Part shown: in pieces, positions 25,909 to 34,208 of the stretch
Layout: every line of letters starts with the position of its first letter
Position numbering within the stretch: the first letter of the stretch is position 1
Assembly (NCBI GenBank): GCA_017545325.1
Contig: JAFWOX010000009.1
Coordinates: forward strand, 1-64,000
Length of the DNA stretch: 64,000 bases
Direction of reading: 5' to 3'
Source: Oscillospiraceae bacterium
GTDB lineage: Bacteria; Bacillota_A; Clostridia; Oscillospirales; Oscillospiraceae
The notes under the pieces: generated by a model
Database searches by the model: none
The model's input: the letters and a program-made list of their open reading frames with translations, nothing else
What the model was told of the DNA's origin: nothing
Translations under genes and position numbers: made by a program

Positions 25909-27009
25909 TTAGGCTCTCTGACTCAGGTATGCGTTGATAAAGCCGTCGATATCCCCGTCCATCACGGCGCCGATATTCCCGTTTTCAAAGCCGGTGCGGG
26001 TGTCCTTGGCCAGGGTATAGGGCATGAAGACGTAGGAGCGGATGGCGCTGCCGAAATCGATCTTCATCTGCACGCCCTTGATATCGCTGATCTTCTCCAG
26101 ATGCTCCCGCTCCTTGATCTCCGCCAGCTTGGCCCGGAGCATCTCCCGGCAGTTCTCCAGGTTCTGGAAATGGCTCCGCTCCACCTGGCTGGAGACCACG
26201 ATCCCCGTGGGGATATGGGTGAGACGGACGGCGGAGGAGGTCTTGTTGACCTTCTGGCCCCCGGCGCCGGAGGAGCGAAATACGTCCATCTTGATATCCT
26301 CGTCCCGCAGCTCGATCTCCCCGGTATCGGTGATCTCCGGCATGACCTCCACGGCGGCGAAGCTGGTCTGCCGCCGGCCGGAGGCGTCGAAGGGGGAGAT
26401 GCGCACCAGCCGGTGCACCCCGTGCTCGCTCTTCAGATAGCCGTAGGCGTTCTCCCCCTCGATCTTGATGGAGGCGGACTTGATCCCCGCCTCTTCCCCG
26501 TCCAGCCAGTCCAGCAGCTTATAGGTGTACCCATGGCGCTCCGCCCAGCGGGTGTACATGCGATAAAGCATCCCTGCCCAGTCCATGGCCTCGGTGCCGC
26601 CGGCCCCGGGGTGGAGGGTGAGGATGGCGTTGTTGGCGTCGTATTCCCCGCTGAGCAGGGTGCTCAGGTGCACCTCCTCCAGCTTGCTCTCGAAGCGGGC
26701 ATAGTCCTCCTCCAGCTCCGGCAGCATACTGTCGTCGTTCTCCTCCAGCGCCATGTCGCAGAGGGTGAGAAGGTCCTCCCAGCTTCGGTTGAGCTGGTCG
26801 TAGCTCTCGCATTTGTGCTGCAGCCGCTTGATCTGCTGCTGCACCTTCTGGGCGTTCTGTACGTCGTTCCAGAAGCCGTCCTTCCCGGTCTCCGCCTCCA
26901 GCCTGCCGATCTCCTCCCGGGCGGCGTCCAGCTTCAGGGCGTCCCGGACCGTGTCCAGCTTGGGCCTCAGGGCGTTCAGTTTCGTTTTGTATGCGTCAAA
27001 TTCGATCAT
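25909..27009 (-). CDS. prfB: peptide chain release factor 2
   Basis: RF2 of 366 residues, which releases peptides at UGA and UAA. The anticodon-like SPF tripeptide is at residues 205-207 and the catalytic GGQ at 250-252. The whole protein is encoded in one frame from ATG at 27009; the programmed +1 frameshift usual near codon 25 of prfB is absent here (the frame reads straight through VRDALKLDAAREE). First gene of the prfB-DUF1846-pncB unit. Confidence 0.96.
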   Translation of the reverse strand: MIEFDAYKTKLNALRPKLDTVRDALKLDAAREEIGRLEAETGKDGFWNDVQNAQKVQQQIKRLQHKCESYDQLNRSWEDLLTLCDMALEENDDSMLPELEEDYARFESKLEEVHLSTLLSGEYDANNAILTLHPGAGGTEAMDWAGMLYRMYTRWAERHGYTYKLLDWLDGEEAGIKSASIKIEGENAYGYLKSEHGVHRLVRISPFDASGRRQTSFAAVEVMPEITDTGEIELRDEDIKMDVFRSSGAGGQKVNKTSSAVRLTHIPTGIVVSSQVERSHFQNLENCREMLRAKLAEIKEREHLEKISDIKGVQMKIDFGSAIRSYVFMPYTLAKDTRTGFENGNIGAVMDGDIDGFINAYLSQRA

Positions 27010-27041
27010 CGGTAAAACCCTTTCGAAATATTGTACTTCAG

Positions 27042-27062
27042 AAAAGCCGAATGGTTTTCGGC
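27042..27062 (-). terminator. probable terminator of ddl operon
   Basis: On the minus strand GCCGAA/TTCGGC (27046-27062) with a 5-base loop is followed by TTTTC. Short but well placed, 40 bases after the ddl stop. Confidence 0.5.
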
Positions 27063-27101
27063 GAATTCGCGCCCGCAGGCGCAGAGATAAGGAGGCGGTC
27101 T

Positions 27102-28286
27102 CTATATCTTCCCGCCCTTGGTCCCGCCGGAGAAGCCCGCCAGGATACCGGTCTCGATCTCATGGTGGAAATCCTTCCGCCGGCGTTCCCGCTTCAGGGC
27201 CAGCTTCACCAGCTCATCCAGGAGCTGGGAATAGGGCAGGCCCACCGGTTCCCAAAGGTAAAAGGAGAGGGAACCGGGATTGGTGTTGATCTCGTTCACC
27301 CAGTACTGCCCGGTCTCCCCGTCCATGAGGAAGTCGATGCGGGCTACGCCGCAGCAGTCCAGCGCCTGGAAGGCGGCAACGGCCGCCTCCCGGATCTTTT
27401 CCCGCAGTTCCGGGGAAACGGGGGCGGGGAGCAGGCGCTTCAGCCCCCGCATGCCCTTGGAGGCCCCGGTCTTGCCGCCCTTGCCGCCGCCGGAGCCGTA
27501 TTTATCCTCATAGCTCAGGATCTCGTCCCCCATGACGGGCTCCTCCACCTCCGAGGCCCGGGCGTCCTCCCGGTCCCCCAGAACGGAACAGTTCAGCTCC
27601 CGCAGGTGCTGCACCGCCTGCTCCGTCAGCACCTCCGGCGCGAAGGAAAAGGCATAGTCCAACGCCTCCAGCAGGCCCGCCCGGTCATGGGCCAGACGGA
27701 TGCCCACGCTGGAGCCCAGGTCCAGGGGCTTCACGATCATGGGATAGCTCAGCTGCTTCTCCGCCAGGTCGCAGAAGGCCTCCCGGTCCCCCTCCGCCCC
27801 CAGGCGCAGGGCGCTGAGCACAGGCAGACCGGCGGAGCGGTACAGGAGCTTCTGGGCGTATTTATCCATCCCCACGGCGGAGGCCAACACGTCGCAGCCC
27901 GCGAAGGGGATCCCCAGGGTGCGGAAAAAGCCCTGGAGGGCCCCATCCTCCACGTTGGTGCCGTGGACCACGGGGAAGGCCACGTCCAGCAGGGCATAGG
28001 GCTTCTTCTTCCAGCCGAAGGCCCCCTGCTCCAGGAGGGCGACCCGGTCCCCCAGGCGCACGGGAAAGACCTGGGTGCACTTGGCCATCAGGGCCCTGGG
28101 ATCCTTGTATTCTTCAATATGACCGGCGGCCTCGCCGGTATAGAACTCGCTGTTCCGGCTGATGTAGATGGGCAGCACCGCGTACTTCTCCCGGTCGAAC
28201 TGCCCGAAGGCCTGGAGGGCGGAGATGACGGAGACCTCATGCTCCACGCTGTTGCCCCCGAAGAAGAGACCGATCTGAATCTTCAT
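27102..28286 (-). CDS. ddl: D-alanine--D-alanine ligase
   Basis: A 394-residue ATP-grasp ligase that joins two D-alanines for peptidoglycan precursors. N-terminal GLFFGGNSVEHEVSVISA, VVHGTNVEDGALQG, KPLDLGSSVGI and C-terminal DFLMDGETGQYWVNEINTNPG are the standard motifs. The omega-loop reads EILSYEDKY with tyrosine, which indicates D-Ala-D-Ala rather than the D-Ala-D-Lac specificity of VanA-type enzymes. A Gly/Lys-rich insert follows this loop, as in other clostridial Ddl proteins. ATG at 28286 follows a strong AGGAGGTC. It lies 13 bases after murF. Confidence 0.95.
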   Translation of the reverse strand: MKIQIGLFFGGNSVEHEVSVISALQAFGQFDREKYAVLPIYISRNSEFYTGEAAGHIEEYKDPRALMAKCTQVFPVRLGDRVALLEQGAFGWKKKPYALLDVAFPVVHGTNVEDGALQGFFRTLGIPFAGCDVLASAVGMDKYAQKLLYRSAGLPVLSALRLGAEGDREAFCDLAEKQLSYPMIVKPLDLGSSVGIRLAHDRAGLLEALDYAFSFAPEVLTEQAVQHLRELNCSVLGDREDARASEVEEPVMGDEILSYEDKYGSGGGKGGKTGASKGMRGLKRLLPAPVSPELREKIREAAVAAFQALDCCGVARIDFLMDGETGQYWVNEINTNPGSLSFYLWEPVGLPYSQLLDELVKLALKRERRRKDFHHEIETGILAGFSGGTKGGKI

Positions 28287-28299
28287 GCAAAAGACCTCC

Positions 28300-29841
28300 T
28301 CAATAATTATCCGGCAGATCGTTTTCCAGCAGGATGACCCGCTCCCGCCCCGGCTCCAGGGCGTCCGCCGCGGCGACGGCCTCCTTCACCGTATCGCAGA
28401 CCAGGATCCGCTCCTCCGGGAAGCCGGCGGAGAGGAGACCCGCCCGAAGAGGCGGCGCCTGCTTCCGGCCCACCAGCACGGCATAGTCGCATTTCTCCGC
28501 GGCCTGGGCGCCGAAGTCCCGGTTCAGGCTCTCCTGCTTCTCCCCCAGCTCCACCATGCCCGGGGTCACCAGGATCCGCAGGCCGGGAAAGGCGGAGAGG
28601 ACCTCCAATGCGGCCTTCGCCCCGGCGGGGTTGGCGTTGTAGGCGTCGTCGATGACGGTCCTGGTTCCGCCCCCCAGGAGCTGGAGCCGGTGAGGCACGC
28701 TCTCCAGCTGCTGCACCGGAAGCCGGAGCCTTTCCAGGGGCACCCCCAGGGTGTTGGCCACGGCGATGGCGGCGCAGATATTCTGCACGTTATGGGCCCC
28801 CAGGAGCCGGGTATGGAACTCCACCCCCTTGAGGGTGAAGCGGCTGCCCCGGGGGGAGACCGTCAGGTCCTCCGCCCGGTAATCCCCCCGGGTCAGGCCG
28901 TAGCCCACGGTGGGGACGGCGGCCTTCCGGCCGCGGATGTTTTCGTCGTCCAGGTTGGCAAAGAGGATCCCCTCCTCCGGAAGGGCGTCCGCCAGCTCAA
29001 ACTTGGTCTTGATGATATTGTTCAGGCTGCCGAAGCTCTCCAGGTGCTGGGGGCCGATGGCGGTGATGACCCCATACTTCGGGTGCACCAGGTCGCAGAT
29101 CTCCTGGATATCCCCCACGTTCCGGGCGCCCATTTCGCAGACGAAGAGCTGGTGCTGGGCCCGGAGCCGCTCCCGGATGGTGCGCACCACCCCCAGGGTG
29201 GTATTGTAATTCTCCGGCGTAACCAATACATTGTACTCTGCGCTCAGCAGCTTTTCAAGGAAAAACTTGACGCTGGTCTTGCCGTAGCTCCCGGTGACCC
29301 CGATGACCGTCAGATCCGGGCACTGACCCAGGATGCGCTTCGCATCCCGGATGTACCAGTTGTCGATGGCCCTCTCCAGGGGCCTGTTCAGGGTATCCGC
29401 CAGGAGCAGGAGCCAGGGGGCCCCGGCGAGGCAGAAGGAGCACAGAAGGGCGCCGAAGCCGCCCCCATCCGGCATGAACAGGAGGAAGACCAGAGCCAGG
29501 AGATGGAGGATAATATAGGTGATGAGCAGCCGCCATACCCGTTTCGTCATCACCAGGGGCTTCTTGGCGGGGGTCCGGGGCAGGCTCAGCCCCAGCACCA
29601 GCAGGAAGAGGACCGCCGCCAGGTACGTCCCGATCCGGCCCAGGCCCTGGACCAGGGGGGCCGCTCCCAGGGCCCAGATCCCCCGGAGCATGACGCTCTC
29701 GATATTGTCCCGCACCCAGCGCTCCTGCACCGGATGCTTATAGCCGTTCAGCTGAAAAATATGGGCGTACCGCCGGAAGAGGACGAAGCCCGCCCCGAGA
29801 AAGCACAGGCCCAAAACCATCAGGGCAAAAAACCGATGCAT
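28300..29841 (-). CDS. murF: membrane-anchored MurF-type Mur ligase
   Basis: A 513-residue Mur ligase predicted to add D-Ala-D-Ala to UDP-MurNAc-tripeptide. The catalytic domain has P-loop GVTGSYGKTS (residues 181-190), ENYNTTLGVV, EMGARNVGDI and a C-terminal DDAYNANP...VTPGMVELG domain. The first ~150 residues, where MurF normally has its UDP-sugar-binding domain, are instead about four hydrophobic segments (near 4-22, 68-87, 105-122, 128-148). Its ATG abuts the upstream stop (TAG-ATG), and ddl follows at once. Adjacent ddl supports the MurF call; a ligase for another envelope polymer is the alternative. Confidence 0.8.
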   Translation of the reverse strand: MHRFFALMVLGLCFLGAGFVLFRRYAHIFQLNGYKHPVQERWVRDNIESVMLRGIWALGAAPLVQGLGRIGTYLAAVLFLLVLGLSLPRTPAKKPLVMTKRVWRLLITYIILHLLALVFLLFMPDGGGFGALLCSFCLAGAPWLLLLADTLNRPLERAIDNWYIRDAKRILGQCPDLTVIGVTGSYGKTSVKFFLEKLLSAEYNVLVTPENYNTTLGVVRTIRERLRAQHQLFVCEMGARNVGDIQEICDLVHPKYGVITAIGPQHLESFGSLNNIIKTKFELADALPEEGILFANLDDENIRGRKAAVPTVGYGLTRGDYRAEDLTVSPRGSRFTLKGVEFHTRLLGAHNVQNICAAIAVANTLGVPLERLRLPVQQLESVPHRLQLLGGGTRTVIDDAYNANPAGAKAALEVLSAFPGLRILVTPGMVELGEKQESLNRDFGAQAAEKCDYAVLVGRKQAPPLRAGLLSAGFPEERILVCDTVKEAVAAADALEPGRERVILLENDLPDNY

Positions 29842-30609
29842 CTATTCCGCCGCCTCCCCGACTCCGAAATAGGAATCCAATACCCGGTACACGAAACCGG
29901 GCTGCTCCAGATAGGCATAGTGTCCCGCCCCGGGGACCTCCACCAGCCCCGCATCCTGGATCTTCTCCGCGAAGAGCTTCCCCATCCAAAGGGGGGTATC
30001 CGCATCCGCCGTGCCCCAGATCAGCAGACTGGGCTCCCGGACCAGGGGCATCAGCTCCCGCAGGTCCCGGTTCACCAGCTTCACCAGGGTCTGCCGCATC
30101 AGCGGACTGGCGGCCCGGTAATCCGCCGATCCGTGCCTCCTCCGGTATGCCTCCAGAACCTTCGGGAAGGGCTTCAACAGAGTCCGGACGGCCTTGAACA
30201 AAGCCTGCTTCCGCTTCTGCTTCGCGGTCTTCTCCGGCACGATGCCCGCGGAGTCCAGGAAGACCAGCTTCCCTAGCTCCAGGCCGGGATGGGGGGAGGC
30301 GCTGAGGCAGAGGATGATCCTGCCCCCGTTGGAATGGCCCAGAAGATGGGTCCTCTCCACCCCCAGGACCCGGAGAAATTCCCGGGTGAAGGCGGCGTAA
30401 TCCGCCGCCTCCCAGGGCTCCGGCGGCTCCGGCGTCTCCCCGAAGCCGGGCAGCTCCGGGATCAGCACCCGCATATACCGGGCCAGGTGCTCCCCCAGCG
30501 CCCGATACAGGTCCAGATTCGTCCCCCAGCCCTGGAGGATCACCGCCGTCTCCGGCCCGGAACCCAGGTCCAGGTAATTCACGGGGATCCCCGATACCTC
30601 TGCCCGCAT
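29842..30609 (-). CDS. alpha/beta hydrolase
   Basis: A 255-residue alpha/beta-hydrolase fold protein. Nucleophile elbow GHSNGG (Ser103), an acid in GTADADTP, and the catalytic histidine in GAGHYAY. The oxyanion segment LQGWGTN matches the HGxG-type loop. No signal peptide. ATG at 30609 is chosen because AGGGAG lies seven bases upstream; an in-frame ATG 11 codons earlier has no ribosome site. It is first in a unit with murF and ddl. Substrate unknown; a role in precursor or ester processing is only suggested by position. Confidence 0.85.
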   Translation of the reverse strand: MRAEVSGIPVNYLDLGSGPETAVILQGWGTNLDLYRALGEHLARYMRVLIPELPGFGETPEPPEPWEAADYAAFTREFLRVLGVERTHLLGHSNGGRIILCLSASPHPGLELGKLVFLDSAGIVPEKTAKQKRKQALFKAVRTLLKPFPKVLEAYRRRHGSADYRAASPLMRQTLVKLVNRDLRELMPLVREPSLLIWGTADADTPLWMGKLFAEKIQDAGLVEVPGAGHYAYLEQPGFVYRVLDSYFGVGEAAE

Positions 30610-30645
30610 ACCGCCGCTCCCTTCCACACAACAATAATTCATTGT

Positions 30646-30674
30646 ATTATATACCTTCCCCCGGCGGAATACAA
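30646..30674 (-). promoter_or_regulatory. promoter of hydrolase-murF-ddl unit
   Basis: Minus strand: TTGTAT (-35, 30669-30674), 17-base spacer, perfect TATAAT (-10, 30646-30651). The spacer and -35 are covered by a perfect palindrome, so access to this promoter may be controlled. Confidence 0.65.
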
Positions 30675-30688
30675 TTCCGCCGGGGGAA
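30656..30688. other. 15-bp perfect palindrome over promoter
   Basis: 30656-30670 pairs with 30674-30688 without mismatch around ACA. It lies after the SBP-6 stop and across the hydrolase promoter. No U-run follows it on either strand, so an operator or a transcript-end protecting hairpin is as likely as a terminator. Confidence 0.6.
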
Positions 30689-30744
30689 AAAGGATACAGC
30701 CTATTTCATCTTATTTATCGCATCCAGCATAATTTACATGCCGC

Positions 30745-32538
30745 TCACGCGCGGTTTAAATAATCGGTATAGGCTTCTTGGTAGATGTCAATCACTTCCT
30801 GTAATCCAATGCCGTATAGGGAATCGATGTAGCTGTCAAACTCCGACATTGGCTTGCTCCCATCAAGAAAGCTGGAGAAGTTCTCGGCAATAAAGGTCAC
30901 AAGATTGTTTCTGTATGTACTCAGCGCTTCACTCTGCTCAGAATCCAGATGCGCTCCCTTTGGATAGAGATTGGCTGCATCGTAGTTCTCATTCAGCCAA
31001 TCGGTCCAGGTGCTGATCGCACTACGTGCAATATCACCATCCGGGTTATACATCTTCAGACGAGTGTCCGGCATACCAGGATCAACAAAAGGACACATGG
31101 CATAGATAAAAACCAGCCACGTGAAAGAAAAACCATCGGGATGGTTCAGTACGAAATCGGTGTTATGGTAATTGCCGTCTTCATCGATGTCGACTACAAC
31201 CCCAATTGGGCCGTAGGAGTAAAGCAAATGGCCTTCCGGACTGTAGCGGTAATCAATCCACTTCATGCAGAGCTCCAGATTCGTGTTCTTAGCGGCAAAG
31301 GAACAGTTTCCGCCGCCAGCGCGGGAGGTGCTGTTGCCGTTATGCAGGATCTGGCCGACATGCTGCAGAGGCTTCTGCGTGGCGATCCATTTGCAGTTGG
31401 GATCCGTATTGTTTCTTGTGCCGTCAAGGATGGTGTTAGCACCCCAGTACATATAGGCGACTTCTCCATTGTAAGAACTCTCAGTAATATCACCGGGAAG
31501 GGCAAAGCTGGCCCAGTTGGGGCTGATAAGACCTTTCTGATAAAAGTCGACCAGCTTCTCCATGAGTTGCTTATCCTCAGGCGTGGTACAGCCAAATTGA
31601 ACGGCCCCGTCCTTCAAGTACACTGACGGCATGTTTGACGTGGGGATTGAGGTCATAGAGTCGAATGAAGTGAACTGCCAATAACCGGGCATTTCAATGC
31701 CCTGATGAAACCACATAGGGTAATCGCAAGTATCAATGTTGACTTTCAGTTTGGTCAACACATCCTCCAAATCATCCCAAGTGATCACGTCCTCTTGCTT
31801 TACACCGATTCTCTCTAACCAGTCCTGCCGGAAGCAATAACCGCCGTTCATTTCCCCCAAAACAATGGACAGGTTCGGAACAAGAGGAACAAAGTCACTG
31901 TAATAATAAACCGCATCCCGCGTTTCCTGATCATCGGGATAACGATAAGTTGCCTCATAGAAGAAGTTCGGCATCCACTCCCTGTGCTCATATACATCAA
32001 TAAAATAACCGTCTTCCACCATTTCAACAGGAGTTCCGCCATAAAAGCTGGACGCACAGCACATCATGTCACAGAGGGTGTCTGCAGCCAGTAGAACGGC
32101 AAAGGCCTCGGCACGGTTATTGGATGGGGCAGTAACATACTCTACATGAACGCCAGTCCTGCGTTCAGCCTCCTTGGGCAGAGCGGTATCCCCAAAACCG
32201 CCATCTTCCGTGATGTATTGCGGGGTGTAAATGGTCGTCCAATAGCTCAGTGCCTCATCGCTCGTGGTCAGCGGCAGTGGATAGTCATAGGGTTCCATGG
32301 CTATGCCTCTGGCATCCACAGCAAAAGGATAGGGAGATTCTGTTTCTGCCGGGATTTGTGCAGTCGGCACGTCCGTTGCTTCTGGCGCCTCAGTAGCAGG
32401 AACCTGCGAAGCCGGTGCCTGTGTGGCTGGATTCTCTGAAGGTACTTGTGTGGGGGTTACGGTACCGGAACCGCCGCAGCCGGTGAAAAGGCTGAACAAA
32501 AATGCAGCTGCCAATAAGAAAAAGATAACTCTTTTCAT
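30745..32538 (-). CDS. extracellular solute-binding lipoprotein (SBP-6)
   Basis: A 597-residue solute-binding lipoprotein, related to but well diverged from the array at the start of the window. Lipobox LFTGC (Cys21), an ATQAPASQVPATEAPEATD linker, then the binding domain with family landmarks YTPQYI, HVEYV, SNNRAEAF, CMKWIDYRYSPEGHLLYSYGP. ATG at 32538 has AAGGAA upstream; the open frame extends further back but without a ribosome site. It is the second gene of a two-gene unit, 49 bases after the FAD oxidoreductase. Base composition is clearly less GC-rich than the surroundings. Confidence 0.88.
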   Translation of the reverse strand: MKRVIFFLLAAAFLFSLFTGCGGSGTVTPTQVPSENPATQAPASQVPATEAPEATDVPTAQIPAETESPYPFAVDARGIAMEPYDYPLPLTTSDEALSYWTTIYTPQYITEDGGFGDTALPKEAERRTGVHVEYVTAPSNNRAEAFAVLLAADTLCDMMCCASSFYGGTPVEMVEDGYFIDVYEHREWMPNFFYEATYRYPDDQETRDAVYYYSDFVPLVPNLSIVLGEMNGGYCFRQDWLERIGVKQEDVITWDDLEDVLTKLKVNIDTCDYPMWFHQGIEMPGYWQFTSFDSMTSIPTSNMPSVYLKDGAVQFGCTTPEDKQLMEKLVDFYQKGLISPNWASFALPGDITESSYNGEVAYMYWGANTILDGTRNNTDPNCKWIATQKPLQHVGQILHNGNSTSRAGGGNCSFAAKNTNLELCMKWIDYRYSPEGHLLYSYGPIGVVVDIDEDGNYHNTDFVLNHPDGFSFTWLVFIYAMCPFVDPGMPDTRLKMYNPDGDIARSAISTWTDWLNENYDAANLYPKGAHLDSEQSEALSTYRNNLVTFIAENFSSFLDGSKPMSEFDSYIDSLYGIGLQEVIDIYQEAYTDYLNRA

Positions 32539-32587
32539 CGTATATTCCTTTCTTTGTTTATTCAGCATTGAATTGGCTTTTCCGTGC

Positions 32588-34009
32588 TTATTGACCCTGT
32601 ATGAAAGCTTCCAGTTCTTCGGCAAATGCAGGATCCGTATTATCCTGGCGTGGGAGCATAACATTCTGCTCATGACACAGAATGGACTGCACCTTCCGGA
32701 TATTGACTGTTTTCGCGGTGTTTCCATCCTGCACTGCCACAGCAGCAGCCACACCAGCGGCCTGCCCGGTTTCAATACACTGGGGTATCATGGAGAGCTG
32801 GCCGATCGTGCTGACATTGGCAGAAAGATGTCTACCCGGGCAAATCAGATTGTCCACCTTCTTGGGCAGCAGACAGCGGTAAGGGATCTCAGCAGGCGCA
32901 GGGGTCCCCGCAATTCCCCATCCAATCACATCGTCATAGTGAGTTGCGCAGTTGTACTCCTCTGCAGTCATCACCAATTCGCCGTCCAGGCGGCGCGAGC
33001 AACGCACGCCTAACTGGGGTGCAATGTCCATGAGATAAGCATCCCTAAACGCAAAGGGAAGATAATCCTTGCAAAACTGGAGCAGTGAGCGAATTGAATC
33101 CCGCACCTGGAACTCAGTTTTCCGGATATCCTCCAGGTCGATGCAGCTCATGCCGTTTATCCAGTTGTTGAACCAGACAATGTCGTTCGGCCCAGCGGGG
33201 AAAAACGCGGTCCTATACCCGGCTCGCTTTGAAAGCTCCTTACTGAAGGAAGCGGAGGCCTCAGGGTTGGCTTTAGCCCAGCGCGCATATGCATCGTAGT
33301 CCGCACCGCACACACGCCAGACCAGCGCGGTTATGTCGTCTCGCTGCAAATCTCCGGCAGCGCCGCTGCCTTTTCCAAAATATGGAGCGCCGGTCTGCGC
33401 ATAAATATCACCATCTCCGGTGGCGTCAATAACGATCTTCGCAAAAACTGCTTGACGCCCTGCCTTGCTTTCAAAGATCACACCCTTGATCTTGTCGCCG
33501 TCCATAATCGGCTTGGTCCCCCAGCAGTGGATCAGGACATGTATGTTTTTTTCTTCCTCGACCATTTGGTCCATTTCCAGCTTGAGCTCCTGGGGATCGT
33601 AATACAAGGAACGAGCCACAATCCGCTTATCTCCAGACTTGACCGTACAACTGGGAATTAGGCTCCAACGGTCAACCAATATGGTCGTATCTTTTCCAAT
33701 CTCCTTCAGGGGAGGTCCGATCACAGCATGAGGTGCAGACTTGTTCAGACGTGAAAACCACTCCTCTTGAATTCCTTTCACCACAGAATGCTGTCTCCAG
33801 TTCAGCGGGGGAACCCAAAGCACGTAGCCTCCGGTGACATCACCGCCAAAGTAGCCATACCGTTCCATGAGGATAATTCTGGCATTTGGATTGGCCCGAG
33901 CTGCACCCACTGCAGCGCTGTGCCCCGCTGAACCGGCACCGACAATGAGAATGTCGCAGCTGTCGTATACCGGCAGGTCATTTGCTGATTCCAGATAACG
34001 TTCGCTCAT
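32588..34009 (-). CDS. FAD-dependent oxidoreductase (FAD_oxidored family)
   Basis: A 473-residue flavoprotein with GAGSAGHSAAVGAARANP dinucleotide-binding loop, DATGDGDIYAQTGAP motif and C-terminal NLICPGRHLSANV...GQAAGVAAA block. No signal peptide. Start ATG at 34009 with AAAGGAGAT upstream. Same family as the enzymes at 10696 and 48783 but clearly divergent. It leads a two-gene operon with a solute-binding lipoprotein, suggesting it acts on the captured compound. Substrate unknown. Codon usage is less GC-rich than neighbours, which may reflect acquisition. Confidence 0.85.
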   Translation of the reverse strand: MSERYLESANDLPVYDSCDILIVGAGSAGHSAAVGAARANPNARIILMERYGYFGGDVTGGYVLWVPPLNWRQHSVVKGIQEEWFSRLNKSAPHAVIGPPLKEIGKDTTILVDRWSLIPSCTVKSGDKRIVARSLYYDPQELKLEMDQMVEEEKNIHVLIHCWGTKPIMDGDKIKGVIFESKAGRQAVFAKIVIDATGDGDIYAQTGAPYFGKGSGAAGDLQRDDITALVWRVCGADYDAYARWAKANPEASASFSKELSKRAGYRTAFFPAGPNDIVWFNNWINGMSCIDLEDIRKTEFQVRDSIRSLLQFCKDYLPFAFRDAYLMDIAPQLGVRCSRRLDGELVMTAEEYNCATHYDDVIGWGIAGTPAPAEIPYRCLLPKKVDNLICPGRHLSANVSTIGQLSMIPQCIETGQAAGVAAAVAVQDGNTAKTVNIRKVQSILCHEQNVMLPRQDNTDPAFAEELEAFIQGQ

Positions 34010-34045
34010 GATGACATCTCCTTTGTAATCATTAATTCTATTTTA

Positions 34046-34074
34046 ATAATACCTCAACAAATCATGTATTTCAA
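34046..34074 (-). promoter_or_regulatory. sigma-A promoter of FAD oxidoreductase/SBP-6 operon
   Basis: Minus strand TTGAAA (34069-34074), 17-base spacer, TATTAT (34046-34051). Confidence 0.8.
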
Positions 34075-34132
34075 TAGCAGAGTTGGTTATAAAGCACAAA
34101 TGTTTGCATGGGTTTCTAAGAAGGCCTGATGC

Positions 34133-34161
34133 TTGCAATCTCCCCCGCAAAGGTTTACTAT
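34133..34161 (+). promoter_or_regulatory. probable promoter of yifB operon
   Basis: TTGCAA (34133-34138), 17 bases, TACTAT (34156-34161), about 45 bases before the yifB start. Confidence 0.6.
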
Positions 34162-34208
34162 AGGGCATATAATCAAGGAGTATATCCAGCGGACGGGGAG
34201 GCGGCAGA

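Noticed and set aside
27102..28286. Possible vancomycin-resistance type D-Ala-D-Lac ligase
   Set aside because: The omega loop has the tyrosine (SYEDKY) of D-Ala-D-Ala ligases, and there are no vanH/vanX-like neighbours; the Gly/Lys insert is common in clostridial Ddl.
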